Source: Acidobacteria bacterium AB60 (GTDB taxonomy: Bacteria; Acidobacteriota; Terriglobia; Terriglobales; Acidobacteriaceae). From it: DNA of 64,000 nucleotides. A program made the translations under genes and the position numbers. Positions 27,832-38,000 of this stretch are shown piece by piece. A model generated the notes under the pieces. That model was not told the origin of the DNA. It made no database searches and saw only the letters and a list, made by a program, of their open reading frames with translations. The stretch's first letter is position 1, and each line of letters begins with the position of its first letter. The stretch is taken from assembly GCA_008682415.1 (NCBI GenBank), contig VANK01000002.1, positions 372,001 through 436,000 on the forward strand, written 5' to 3'.

Positions 27832-30800
27832 CTAGAAGATGAGCTTGGCGCCAATCTGGATCCGGCGCGGCGAGTGACCGCTGGTGATCTGGCCGAAGCT
27901 GGAATCCGCCAGGCTGTGGTCGACGCCGCCGCTCGTGGAAGCATTGCCGCCGCTGTTTCCAAAGCTCTCGTGATTGAAGGCGTTGAAGAATTCGCCGCGA
28001 AGCTGGAAGGAAACCCGCTCCACGACCTTGATATTTTTGATCGCTGCCAGATCCCAGTTTTCGAAACCGGGTCCGAGCAAGCTGCCCGCACCTTCGTTGC
28101 CGAAGTGATTCACGGCCCGAGCAAAGGAGCTCTGGCTGAACCAGGCATCCACCTTCTTCGTCATGTGCACCGGCGCGATCTGGTCAGGACGCGTATTGGT
28201 GGTTCCGAGTCCGACGTGGATCCCGTTCGGATCCCAGGGATCGCGCGGCTGGGAGATCGAGAAGTTCTGCCCGGAGAAGAACTGGGTGATGCCGGAAACC
28301 TCCCACCCACCCGCCACTTTACCCATGAGACCAGACTGCGTCCGATACCAGGGCAGTTCGTAAACATAGTTGGCAGTAAAGGTATGCGGCTGGTTGTAGT
28401 TCGACGGGCCGTAGTCCAACTTGAAGTTGTACTGGTAGGTGGAGTACACGTCGCGGTCTTGCGATTGAGTGGTCAAATCTTTCGAGAACGTGTACGCCAT
28501 GCCCAGCTGCAAGCCGTGTGAGTGATGGCTCAGGCTGACCTGCAGGGAATTGTAGTTGTTGGTGAAGATGGGAGCGCGGTCCCGGATGGTGCTGTACCCC
28601 TGGAAGGGTCGGATGGCGTTGGTCTGCGTGGTGGGGTTGGCCAACACCGCACCAACCGTGGGCTGATTCTCATCGAACTGCCCCAGCAGATGCCGCGCCT
28701 GCGCGCCAACATAAGCCACTTCGAGCACCGTGCTGGGCAGCAACTGTTTCTGCACCGACAGGTTGTAGTTGGCGTAGTTCGGCACCTTGAAGGTGGGATT
28801 GCCGGTCGCGATGATGAGGTTGGGACCGTAGTTGACGGACGTGGTGCCGCTCTTCAGATTGTCGAAGTTGGCGTTGTTGATGGTGGTGGACTGCGCCAAC
28901 GGCGGATTGACGAAGGCGTTCTGTTCCCAGATGCCATCGAGCAGGCGATCGTAGAAGATTCCAAAGCCTCCGCGAACCACGGTCTTGCTGTCGCCGAGCA
29001 CATCATAGGCAAAGCCCAGGCGCGGAGCGAAGTTGGCGTTGTAGTTGGGATTGACATACGCGCCGAACGGCGAGCAGGTCACCAGCGGCGAGATGGCGGT
29101 GGCGGCCGAGCAGGCAGCACCCTTGGGGAAGATGATGCCATTGGTGTAAGTGGCCGGCTGCAGCAGTATGTTGTTGGCATACTGGCCGGGAACGAAGTTT
29201 CCAGTGGCGGGATCGATCTTGGGAGCGAGCTGCGGACTGTAGTAGGCCGGATCGAAGTTCGACAACGTATTCCGGACGTCCGTCACCGACGGCAGGCGGC
29301 TCCAGCGCAGACCCAGATTCAACGTCAGCCGATGCGAAACCTTCCAGTCATCCTGGACGTAGGCCTCGGTGTTCACAAAGTGGAGATCGGGGATGATGTC
29401 CGGAAGCGTCTGCGAGAAGCTGGAGACGTTGCCGAGCAGGAAATCGCCCCAGGAGTTGAAGCTGAAGTTTGGTTCTCCGTTGACGGCGTTCTCGGTCTTG
29501 ATCATCTGCTGGATCTGGAAGCCGAAGCGCAGCGTGTGCTTGCCCAGGTTGTATGCAAGGTTGTCGAAATAGGTGCGGTCGAGGTTGCGCTCCTTCCACG
29601 GGGCGGATCCGCCGCTGAAGCCGGTAACACCGGTGATCGAGATCGCGGGCACCTTTCCGTAGGGGTCCGGCGACCACTGGTTGGTCAGCGCGCCATTTAC
29701 TGAAGAAGAGGTGGCAAACTGGCCGCTCTTGATGGACGAGTAGTACTCGCCCTGCGACCACACGAATTCGAATTCGTTCACGACCTTCGGATTGATGGTG
29801 TAGGTCAGGTTGCCGACGACGTTCTTGCCCGGAGAGTTGACCAGCGTATCGACCAGGCGGGGATAGTTCGATCCTGCCCACAGGCCCTCGGGATTATCCA
29901 CCGGCATGTCGTCGTTCATGTAGCGGACGTAGAAGTGAACCTTGTCGCTGAAGTAGTGATCCACGCGAACGATATCGTCGCGGAAGTTATTTTGCGCCGA
30001 GTACGAGAAGGTGTAGTTGCTTCCATCGTTGGCCGGGTACTTGTCGAACACGTTGGTGAGATACACCTGCGAGTTCTTGCTGTAGCAGCTGGGCGAGATC
30101 TGCGTTGTGTTGGCCACCGGGTCATAGGTGCTGCACCCGGCGGGGGCGTTCGCGAACTTACCTGCGACCACGCCGTTCAACATGGCCTGGCTGGCTGCCG
30201 GCATGGAGTCGCCGCCGGGGGAACTGATCTTGCGCCACTCCTCCGACCAGAAGAAGAACGTCTTCTTGCGGTCGGCGTTGTACGCGTGGGGAATAAACAC
30301 CGGACCACCGACGGTATAGCCATACACGTTGTGATGGTTCACCGGATTCTTGTTGGGAAGCCCGCCTTCAATTTGCGTGCGCTTGTTGAACCACTCGTTG
30401 GCATCGAGTGCGGTGTTACGCACGAACTCGTAGGCATCCCCGTGAAAATCACTGGTTCCCGACTTGGTGGCTACCAGGATCTGGCCGCCGCCAGAACGTC
30501 CGTACCCGGCATCGTAGTTACCGCGTTGCAGGGTGAACTCCTGGATCGCATCCACGTTGGGCGCGTTGATGACGGTTCCGTTCGAGCCGGAATCGTTGAT
30601 GTCCGCTCCGTCAATCGTCCAGTTGTTTGCGGAGGTGCGCGCGCCATTCACAGACATGAACGTTGCGCCCGCGCCGGTCTCGTCGCCCATCTGGCTCACA
30701 ACACCCGGCTGCAGCGTGACCAGCTGCTGGAAGTTGCGTCCGGCGAGTTCGAGTTCACGGATCTGCTGCCCGGTGATAGTGCCGGCCTGGGCGCTGCTCT

Positions 30801-31275
30801 CCGTGTCCACCGATACCGCCGCGGCCTCAACTGTCACCGTGGTGCTGGCGGCCCCGGGCTTCAAGTCGATGTTGAATCCGCGCTTCTCTGCAACGTTCAA
30901 CACGATATTCTTGGCGACAAATTCCTGGAACCCCGCAGTCTGGACAGTAACGGTATACGTCCCCGCCGGCAGGTTGGTGATGGTGTAGTTGCCCGACGCG
31001 TCGGACTGCACCACGCGCACCGTTCCGTTCACGCCGTTGAGCGAAGCCTTGATCGTGGCGTTGGTAATCACTGCTCCTGAGCTGTCAACGACGGTTCCGC
31101 TCAAGGTCGCGGAAAGCTCCTGAGCTCCGCTCCACGCGTCACAGAAGCCGATGACCGCGAGCACGGCAACCAGGAAGGCGAGCAACCGCGCTTCCCGGAG
31201 TACACCCAAGCAGATGCCGGTGAGTTTGCGGGCATCGCTTCGAGTCTGCGTCAGCCTCATTTCAATGTTGTTCAT
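27832..31275 (-). CDS. TonB-dependent receptor with carboxypeptidase-regulatory-like domain (Oar-like)
   Basis: A 1147-residue outer-membrane receptor. After an N-terminal hydrophobic segment (LLAFLVAVLAVIGFCDAWSGAQ) a carboxypeptidase regulatory-like beta-sandwich covers about residues 55-135 (SGTVVDSSGAVITNATIKA, GNYTITNLPAGTYTVTV). A plug domain follows (QIRELELAGRNFQQL, NNWTIDGADIND), then a large barrel with many aromatic strands ending RIQIGAKLIF. These proteins in Acidobacteriota are thought to import large glycans or other nutrients. The ATG at 31275 follows TAGGAGG. It lies downstream of a DeoR regulator, and a dyad upstream (31571-31593) is also found in front of that regulator, suggesting control by DeoR. 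Confidence 0.88.
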   Translation of the reverse strand: MNNIEMRLTQTRSDARKLTGICLGVLREARLLAFLVAVLAVIGFCDAWSGAQELSATLSGTVVDSSGAVITNATIKASLNGVNGTVRVVQSDASGNYTITNLPAGTYTVTVQTAGFQEFVAKNIVLNVAEKRGFNIDLKPGAASTTVTVEAAAVSVDTESSAQAGTITGQQIRELELAGRNFQQLVTLQPGVVSQMGDETGAGATFMSVNGARTSANNWTIDGADINDSGSNGTVINAPNVDAIQEFTLQRGNYDAGYGRSGGGQILVATKSGTSDFHGDAYEFVRNTALDANEWFNKRTQIEGGLPNKNPVNHHNVYGYTVGGPVFIPHAYNADRKKTFFFWSEEWRKISSPGGDSMPAASQAMLNGVVAGKFANAPAGCSTYDPVANTTQISPSCYSKNSQVYLTNVFDKYPANDGSNYTFSYSAQNNFRDDIVRVDHYFSDKVHFYVRYMNDDMPVDNPEGLWAGSNYPRLVDTLVNSPGKNVVGNLTYTINPKVVNEFEFVWSQGEYYSSIKSGQFATSSSVNGALTNQWSPDPYGKVPAISITGVTGFSGGSAPWKERNLDRTYFDNLAYNLGKHTLRFGFQIQQMIKTENAVNGEPNFSFNSWGDFLLGNVSSFSQTLPDIIPDLHFVNTEAYVQDDWKVSHRLTLNLGLRWSRLPSVTDVRNTLSNFDPAYYSPQLAPKIDPATGNFVPGQYANNILLQPATYTNGIIFPKGAACSAATAISPLVTCSPFGAYVNPNYNANFAPRLGFAYDVLGDSKTVVRGGFGIFYDRLLDGIWEQNAFVNPPLAQSTTINNANFDNLKSGTTSVNYGPNLIIATGNPTFKVPNYANYNLSVQKQLLPSTVLEVAYVGAQARHLLGQFDENQPTVGAVLANPTTQTNAIRPFQGYSTIRDRAPIFTNNYNSLQVSLSHHSHGLQLGMAYTFSKDLTTQSQDRDVYSTYQYNFKLDYGPSNYNQPHTFTANYVYELPWYRTQSGLMGKVAGGWEVSGITQFFSGQNFSISQPRDPWDPNGIHVGLGTTNTRPDQIAPVHMTKKVDAWFSQSSFARAVNHFGNEGAGSLLGPGFENWDLAAIKNIKVVERVSFQLRGEFFNAFNHESFGNSGGNASTSGGVDHSLADSSFGQITSGHSPRRIQIGAKLIF

Positions 31276-31723
31276 CGAGCCTCCTAACAGGGTTGGAGCC
31301 CTCCGCATCTCGAGAAGCAAGGAGACGAGTGCGAACAGGCGATATCCTCTACAGCCAATCAAGATTCGAAAAGAGCGCCCGAGACGAACGGGCACATCAG
31401 ACGTGCTTCGGACAAAGGCGCTCTGTCCGCTGGGTTCGTGAAGCTAGGGGGAAGTGGCCAGCGTAGGCTGAGAGCGCATGTTCGTGTCTTTTGCTCGCTC
31501 CGGCCCACGAACCAAACAACGTTGTTAATGAACGATAGGCGCTGATCTGGTAAATGGCAAGAGAAAAGTGATCATTTTTGCTGTAAATGATCAACCCGCT
31601 CGGCTCTAGGACTCGAATTGCTCACCATCTGCAGCAGTAAATCGGTTTTATGCCAGGAAGTTGAGACGGCCGGCTGCGGCCAGGGAGAAAAGCGGCTTAA
31701 GGAAAGGCTGGGGAAGAGGAGAG
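31276..31723 (-). other. Promoter region between the DeoR gene and the TonB receptor
   Basis: About 450 bases without a supportable gene; short frames on both strands lack ribosome-binding sites. It should hold the TonB receptor promoter and the end of the DeoR transcript. The one strong signal is the dyad at 31571-31593, listed separately. The left part next to the TonB start has no clear -10 box. Confidence 0.45.
31571..31593 (-). promoter_or_regulatory. Putative DeoR operator upstream of the TonB receptor
   Basis: A perfect dyad, GATCATTT-N7-AAATGATC, 23 bp long. A 23-bp site with the same ends (GATCATTT...GATC) lies in front of the DeoR gene at 32612-32634. The shared length and ends suggest one regulator binds both. 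It lies almost 300 bp from the TonB start codon, so a long leader or distant control would be needed. Confidence 0.5.
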
Positions 31724-32509
31724 TTACGCCCGGATCGTGCGGATTCCGACTCGCTCGTAAGGCAGGAGCGCCTCAGCCGGTACCCCGGTATCCGTAATGA
31801 TGTAGTGGATATCGCTCAGAGGGCAAAGGAAGGCCTGTCCCACCCTGCCCACCTTGCTCGAGTCGGCTACCACAATGACTTGCTTCGACTGCTTCAGCAT
31901 CTTCCGGTAAACCAGGGCCTCCTCGGTCTCCAGCGTGGTGACGCCTCGCTCTGGATCCAGCCCGGTGACGCTCAGGAAAAGCCTGTCGATGTACACGTCG
32001 TTGAGGAACGAAAGAGCGGCATGGCCGGTCAGGGAGAACGTCCAGGCCCAGGGGGTGGTTCCTCCAGTCAAGTAAGTCTTGATTCCAGGCTGGTTGCACA
32101 GCTCCATACCGATGTTGATGGCATTGGTGATGACCTTCAGGTCGCCGCGGTGGCGGAGGCTCCTGCCCACGTAGGTGGTGGTGGTCCCCGCGCTCAGGCC
32201 GACGGTCTCGTTGGCCTGCACCAGTTCGGCCGCGGCCAGACCGATCCGCCGCTTCTCGGCGGCGCAGCGTTGCTCGCGGGCCAGGAAGGAGCTGTCAAAA
32301 CGAAAGGGCTCGTAGAGAAGTGGCTCAACGAGGGTGGCTCCCCCGTGCGTCCGCCGAATCAGGCCCCGATTCTCGAGGCGGGCCAGGTCGCGCCGGATAC
32401 TGGGGGCGGAGGAGCCTGCTACGGACAAAATCTCTTCAATGGTTGCGGTGCCTGTCCGAAGCAGGAACTTCAGTATCTGTTCGGAGCGAGGACTCAGTTG
32501 ATCCGACAT
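31724..32509 (-). CDS. DeoR/GlpR family transcriptional regulator
   Basis: A 261-residue sugar-type repressor. The N-terminal winged helix (about 6-60) has SEQILKFLLRTGTATIEEI and PSIRRDLARLENRGLI, followed by the family signature RTHGGA. The C-terminal effector domain contains the phosphosugar-binding stretches VGLSAGTTTTYVGR and VITNAINIGMEL and later VVADSSKVG. DeoR members usually sense a sugar phosphate. It is placed between the oxidoreductase gene and the second TonB receptor of the glycan locus, with operator-like 23-bp sites before itself and before the receptor. Confidence 0.9.
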   Translation of the reverse strand: MSDQLSPRSEQILKFLLRTGTATIEEILSVAGSSAPSIRRDLARLENRGLIRRTHGGATLVEPLLYEPFRFDSSFLAREQRCAAEKRRIGLAAAELVQANETVGLSAGTTTTYVGRSLRHRGDLKVITNAINIGMELCNQPGIKTYLTGGTTPWAWTFSLTGHAALSFLNDVYIDRLFLSVTGLDPERGVTTLETEEALVYRKMLKQSKQVIVVADSSKVGRVGQAFLCPLSDIHYIITDTGVPAEALLPYERVGIRTIRA

Positions 32510-32608
32510 TTTTCACCCGGTCTTGCCGCGTAGCCGTCTCCGGCGCGTTATTTGCCCCGCCCAAGACTAACCTGAGAGGGCAAGAACGCTCAAGAGATTT
32601 CGCACTTT

Positions 32609-32649
32609 GGTGATCATTTCTTTATGTTTCGATCAGCGGCATGATCACC
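32609..32649 (-). promoter_or_regulatory. Putative DeoR operators upstream of the DeoR gene
   Basis: Two overlapping signals. GATCATTT and a downstream GATC make a 23-bp site (32612-32634) like the one at 31571. GGTGATCAT (32609-32617) also pairs perfectly with ATGATCACC (32641-32649), 23 bases further on. They lie about 100 bp in front of the DeoR start codon, in the 184-bp gap after the oxidoreductase gene. Autoregulation is inferred. Confidence 0.5.
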
Positions 32650-32693
32650 ACGTGGAGCGCCAGGATCCGGCGGGCGCCGGGACTGCGGGCGGT

Positions 32694-33965
32694 TCACGCG
32701 AATTTTGCCAGGTCGAGCCCGAGCTCATACGTCTCGCCGTGCGCGAGCAGATCGTCCCAGGTGACCTCGCGCCTCTGGTATCCGGCCATCCGCCCGAGCA
32801 TGCAGCTGAGAGCCGTCTCCACACCGGCTGCAATCTGGTTGTGCGCGGGGCCATTGACGATGCTGTCGATAAAGCCCCGGTCCTTGTCGCGGTCGGCGAA
32901 CTTGAGATTGTCGAGGAAGGCTCCATTGGCTGCGAACTGTCCCCCGCCCTGGGCAGCGGACGCCGAATCCTGCCACTCCCACGCCGAGGCGCCGGTGATC
33001 TGGATCGGCCCCGAGTAAGGTACTGTGGCCGAGCCTTTACTCCCAAAGAGCTTCAGCCCCGCATCGAAGCGGCCGTCGCTGCCAAACTGCGTCGACGCAA
33101 ACGAAAAATGGACGTCGCCGGGATAGGTGAAATCGACCTGGTAGTTGTCCCAGATATCACCCCAATGGTCAAGGATGTTGCGGCCGCCCGTAGCCGTCGC
33201 CTTCAAGGGGTGGGCGCCGAGCATCCAGTTTCCCAGGTCGATGATGTGAATATTCTGCTCCACCAGGATGTCTCCCGAGAGCACGCGATCCCACAGCCAG
33301 TTGCGCAGGCGGTACTCCTCGGGGCTTGCGCCGGGGTGCACCTTCTCTGTCGATGCGGGCGCGTTGTAATTGCCGGAGACGGTCGCAATCTTTCCCAGGG
33401 CCCCCGCCTGAATCTTCTCCGCGATGGCGGCAATGGGCGGCGCCATGCGGCACTGGAATCCGACGTCAACGCTTTGTTTGGGACCGACTTTCTTCGCAAT
33501 CTCCAGAGCCTCGCGCGCCTGCACCACGTCGATGCCAACCGGCTTCTCGCAGTACACATGCTTGCCCGCCTCCACCGCCGCCTTCAGATGGTGCACGTGG
33601 AAGAAGGGAGGCGTGGAGATCTGGATCGAGTCCACATCCTTGCATGCAGCTAGCTGTTCGAAGGCGTGCGGGCCGCGAAACATGAGCTTCGCGTCAATCG
33701 GAGCGCGGCCGAGCCCAGCATTCACTTTGTCGAAGTGGTCTTTGCCTGCCGCGAGTTGATCGGGGAAGATGTCGGCGAGCGCCACCACCTGCGCGGACGT
33801 ATTCTGCGAAAACGACGTCGCGACCGAGGTGCCGCGATTGCCGCAGCCCAGCAATCCGTGCCGCACCGCGGAGTTCGCCTGATACCCGAAGGCTGTTTTT
33901 GCACTGACCAGCAGCATGCCTGCGGCGAGCTGAGAGCCTGTCCGCACAAATTCACGACGATTCAT
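32694..33965 (-). CDS. Tat-exported Gfo/Idh/MocA family oxidoreductase
   Basis: A 423-residue NAD(P)-dependent sugar dehydrogenase-like protein. The start MNRREFVRTGSQLAAG is a Tat signal, so it acts folded in the periplasm, as many acidobacterial and planctomycete members do. The Rossmann motif is HGLLGCGNRGTSVA (about 40-53) and the conserved EKPVG loop follows at about residue 145. Substrate is probably a sugar or sugar acid. The ATG at 33965 follows GAGGTG; the upstream extension is not conserved. It lies 58 bp behind the TIM-barrel gene, in the alpha-mannosidase unit. Confidence 0.88.
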   Translation of the reverse strand: MNRREFVRTGSQLAAGMLLVSAKTAFGYQANSAVRHGLLGCGNRGTSVATSFSQNTSAQVVALADIFPDQLAAGKDHFDKVNAGLGRAPIDAKLMFRGPHAFEQLAACKDVDSIQISTPPFFHVHHLKAAVEAGKHVYCEKPVGIDVVQAREALEIAKKVGPKQSVDVGFQCRMAPPIAAIAEKIQAGALGKIATVSGNYNAPASTEKVHPGASPEEYRLRNWLWDRVLSGDILVEQNIHIIDLGNWMLGAHPLKATATGGRNILDHWGDIWDNYQVDFTYPGDVHFSFASTQFGSDGRFDAGLKLFGSKGSATVPYSGPIQITGASAWEWQDSASAAQGGGQFAANGAFLDNLKFADRDKDRGFIDSIVNGPAHNQIAAGVETALSCMLGRMAGYQRREVTWDDLLAHGETYELGLDLAKFA

Positions 33966-34023
33966 GGTCACCTCGGGCGCGCGGCGCCTTCGAAAACTGA
34001 AAGTAGACGCCGGACGACGGCTG

Positions 34024-34959
34024 CTACGCAAGCACTTCGTTGAGAATCTTCTCCAGGTACTGCTTCTCCTGGCGCACGTCTTCGATCTGCTGCGGGCCCG
34101 ACGTCTCGCGCTCAATGGTCACGGCGCCGCGATAGCCCAGCTGGTGCAACTTGGTGAAAACAGCGCGAAAATCCACCAGTCCCTTGCCGATGAGCACTTC
34201 CTCGCCAAGTTTGTCCGGATCGGTCGGCCAGCGGCCATCTTTCGCGTGAATGCTGCGGACATGCGGCCCAAGAATCTCAACCGCATCCACCGGATTGGCC
34301 TTCCCGTAGAGAATGAGATTGGCGGTGTCGAGCCCTACAGCAAGATTAGGCAGGTTCACATCCCGAAGGGCGCGCGCCATCGCGGTCGGCGTCTCCTGGC
34401 CGGTCTCCATCAAAAAGTGCTGCCCGTTGCCGGCGCAATGTTCAGCCACGCTCCGAATCGCCTTCACCGTGTCTTCATAAAGCGGGTCGGCAGGATTTTC
34501 AGGAATGAAGCCGCAGTGCGTCTGCACCTGGGGGATGCCGAGCAGCTTGCCGAAATCAGAGGCCTGCCGCAGCGCATCGATGCGCGCGCTGCGGGTAGCC
34601 GGAGGAACCAGGCCGATCGTCGAGGGCCCTTCAAGGAAGTTCCACTTGAGAGGCTGCGGCCCGACCACTTCGACCGTGGTCGCCACCACTTGGTACTTCT
34701 GCAGCAGTCCTTTGATCTCGTTCGCCGCTTCTTGCGTGAACTTGCCGAGATAGCCGTCGAGCGAGAGGAAGCAGTTGGTGAAGCCGAGATCGTGGACGCG
34801 CCGGATCGTCGCCTCCGGAGCGCCGTAGGGACTGATCAGAAGACCGACCGCCATGGGTTTCAGCATTGCCGGCTTGCTCTCGTCGTTCAAGCCCGACGCA
34901 TACAGCGCGTGTCCTAAAGCGGCAGCCGACGCGGCGCTCAAAAAGGTTCGACGATCCAT
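34024..34959 (-). CDS. Tat-exported sugar isomerase/epimerase-like TIM-barrel protein
   Basis: A 311-residue xylose-isomerase-like TIM barrel (AP endonuclease 2 superfamily). It starts MDRRTFLSAASAAALGHAL, a Tat signal. Core metal-site regions are visible: VQTHCGF, FLMETGQE, VGLDTANLILYGK, HAKDG and YRGAVTIERE, placing Glu, Asp, His and Glu ligands. It would isomerise or epimerise a free sugar or keto-sugar. The ATG at 34959 has GAGGGG upstream; a GTG two codons earlier is less likely. It sits 58 bp upstream of the Gfo/Idh/MocA gene; the two families often act together on a 3-keto sugar, which is a plausible reading here. Confidence 0.82.
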   Translation of the reverse strand: MDRRTFLSAASAAALGHALYASGLNDESKPAMLKPMAVGLLISPYGAPEATIRRVHDLGFTNCFLSLDGYLGKFTQEAANEIKGLLQKYQVVATTVEVVGPQPLKWNFLEGPSTIGLVPPATRSARIDALRQASDFGKLLGIPQVQTHCGFIPENPADPLYEDTVKAIRSVAEHCAGNGQHFLMETGQETPTAMARALRDVNLPNLAVGLDTANLILYGKANPVDAVEILGPHVRSIHAKDGRWPTDPDKLGEEVLIGKGLVDFRAVFTKLHQLGYRGAVTIERETSGPQQIEDVRQEKQYLEKILNEVLA

Positions 34960-35064
34960 AAACACCCCTCAACCCGCCTGGTGATTTTGCCTGACCATCT
35001 TTTCACCACTCCCGCTCCGCTGCCAACTGCTTGCAGGAAACGGAGCCGGAGCCGTCGCAATCCA

Positions 35065-38000
35065 TCACTCGGCGCGGGTTGCGCTCAGAGTGGCCTCCGG
35101 GAGCGATCCCACATAGTTGACAATGCCCGGGCGGGCATTCGGCGAGGGCAGCACGTCATACAACGGGTGCGCCGCTTCCACGCCGGAATTCTCTTCCGCG
35201 ACAGAGATCGCCAGAATCCGGATCTTCTCATTCTGCGGCAGACGAATCGTCTTGGTTCCCTCCGGGATGTCGACGGCATAGCCGAACAGGTAGGAGTATG
35301 CGTAGGCCACGTTCTTGCCGGCCGGGTCGTGGTGATGATCGCAGAACCACGCCAGATTGGCTCGCTTGATGAAGCCCTGCGCAATTCCCGTCATCTCGCC
35401 ATACTTCGCATGGTCCACATCGAGATTCGTCCCCGACCAGCGGCGGTCATCCCACTGGCCGATAAAACCGCTCCAGTCCTGGATCACGAGATCTTCGTTC
35501 TTGCCGCCGATCTGGAGTGAAGCTTTCTGATCCCCATCGGCGGAGGCGGCAAGCAGATAAAGCCGGTTGTAGTGCCCGGCTGGCAATTGGATGTTCTGGC
35601 CTTTCGCGGTCATAGCATTGGGCGCGCCCGCCTTTGATGGGGAAAGCTTGAACTGCACGTCATTGAAATCGATCGTCTCCGGCAGCATCTCGGCGGGCAG
35701 CGCGTCTCCCTTCCCGTCAAACCCCGCCTTGCTCGACTCGCCCGCGCTCGTGGCTACGGCCGTGTCAAAGCGCAGGGGGACCGGCGTGGAGCGGACCCCA
35801 GTCAGCGTGGAAGAAGGCGCCGCGAGACGAACGGCGAAGGTGCGCGGCTCATAGGCGCTGAACGAGGTGACGAGTGCACCGGAACTGATGGTTGCGGAGC
35901 CAATTGGCTGCTCCTGGCCATTGACTTCGCGGGCCTGCTGAATGGGCGAAGCAAACGTGACGCGCACGTCGGGCTGTGGCTTGCCGTCCAATTCGACGAG
36001 ACGCACAATGATCTCGTCACTCTCCTCGGCCTTCTTCACCGCAAGCACGCGAACGCGGGGACTGCTGACCTGCAAGAGCGAGAAGGAGCGGCCGAGCGGT
36101 CCATCGTGCTTCGCGGTTGCAAATGGAATGAGCTGCGCATTCAGCCGCTCCCCCTGCCAATCCGTCTGCTCGCTTCGCCATCCCTCCGCATGTCCGGCAA
36201 TGCCAAACACAAACTCGTGGTGGCCCAGGTCCTGCGTGGCCTGATCGGGATATCCGCCGCGAACGCCGGGTGTGCGAATCAGCGTCAGGCGAATCGTATG
36301 GTCGTCCGGTTTATCGGACCCGTTCTTGCAATCGGTCAGAATGGTCGCGCCGAACTTGCCACTCATGTCCTTCAGATCGACCCACTGGTGCGAAGCCACC
36401 TCAAACTTCTTCGGCTCCGCCGTGGGGCGCTCGATGGTGCCGATATCCCAGTTATAGGTGGCGCGCTCGTTTGATGCAGTGAGCGGAAATGTAACCTTCA
36501 GATTCGATTCGCGAGTGTTCCACTCAATGCTGTTGGCGAATTCCACGCGCTTGCCGGCATCTCCGGCCGACAGGCGAATCGTCTGCACAAATCGCGAACC
36601 CGCGGTCTGGCGCGACACCTCGATCGCTACGCGCGCTGGTCCGTTTTCAACAATGCGGATCTTGGCCGCACCGGAGACGAACTGCTTCGGTGCCGCCTGC
36701 TCCTGATCCCAATCCATATTCCACGCCGGCCACTGCACAGGATTGTCGTACGAGATAGCCAGGCGAACCGGTGCGGAAAGCAACTCTTTGTTGAGCGCTT
36801 TGTCAAAGATGCTCGCCACGTCGCCATCGTCATTGAGCTGCACGCGGTAGTATTCGTTCTCGAGCGACCGCTCCGATACCTTCAGGCTCGATGAGGCCTC
36901 CGATGAGCTACTCACAGGCTGCACATCGTAGACCGCATATCCCACCGCCGGCATGTGGGCAAGAAAGACCGCCTTCCCTTCGGAGATCTGGGCCGGAACC
37001 TCTTTGCCATCGGCGCCGGTCACATGTATCGCGGTAGGCTTGCTGCCGGGAAACTTGACGTTCGCCTCAACCAGGTCGTCGCGCTCAATGTTCAGCGGAT
37101 TAAAGACCACGAGCGGCACGCCCGCAGCGTTGGTATTCAGACCCGCCGACACTCCCTGCGTCGCATCGGTCAGAACATCGGCAAACTGGTTCATGGCGAT
37201 CACATCGTCGTTCCAGGCAAACTCGTACGAGCGGGGCGTCGCCGTGCCCGCCGCGAGATCGTGAAAGTGCGATCCCATCACCAGTGTCCATGCGCGATTC
37301 AGCCGTTCGAGTGGGTACGGCCGTGCTCCCAGCCACTGCGCCGCGATGGATGACTCCTCTGCGGCGCCCGCGAGCAACTCATTCTGGCGGATCCAGCGCT
37401 TCTGATACGCCTGCGACGTAAGCGATCCCGCCGAGTGATTGGTAAGCTCCATCTCGCCCGTGAAGCGTGGCAAGCGCGCCTCCTCTGCAGGCGTGATGTC
37501 GCGAAACATCTGGTCGGCAGTTGCCGAGATCACGTGAACCGGACCGTTGCCGACGCTCACCTCTGGCCATTCGGGGTGCGGCATGCGCCTCGGCACCGTG
37601 ACTCCCGGCGGCGGCAGACTCGCTTGCCCCTTGTCCACAATCGCCTCCAGCCGCTTTACCGATTCCTCATCCGGAGAACCGCCGATATCCCCTGTGCCGA
37701 AGTAGTGGTAGTCCGCGAAGACGCCGGTCACCTTTCCGTTATTCTCCACGCGGGCCGCCCAATCCCCCTGAAAGTGACGCAGGCCTGACTGCTGGTCTGC
37801 CATCGTCAGCGCCTCGCGTTTCTCGCGAAGTGACGAAAGCTCCTGGAAGTCTTTGACGTCCGGCGTCTGCCCGCTCTGCCTCGCTTGCGCGATCCTCTGT
37901 TGCACCGCGCTCATCCTGGTCTGCAGATCGGAGAGATTGCTGTCCTGCTTCTCAGGCGGAAGCGGCGCGCTCAGATCAGTGTCGATGCCGCCGCTATAGG

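Noticed and set aside
32600..32650. Possible dif site (CTTTATGTTTCG near the suspected terminus)
   Set aside because: Only a short part resembles the XerD half-site; the XerC half is missing and the sequence is better explained as a regulator dyad.
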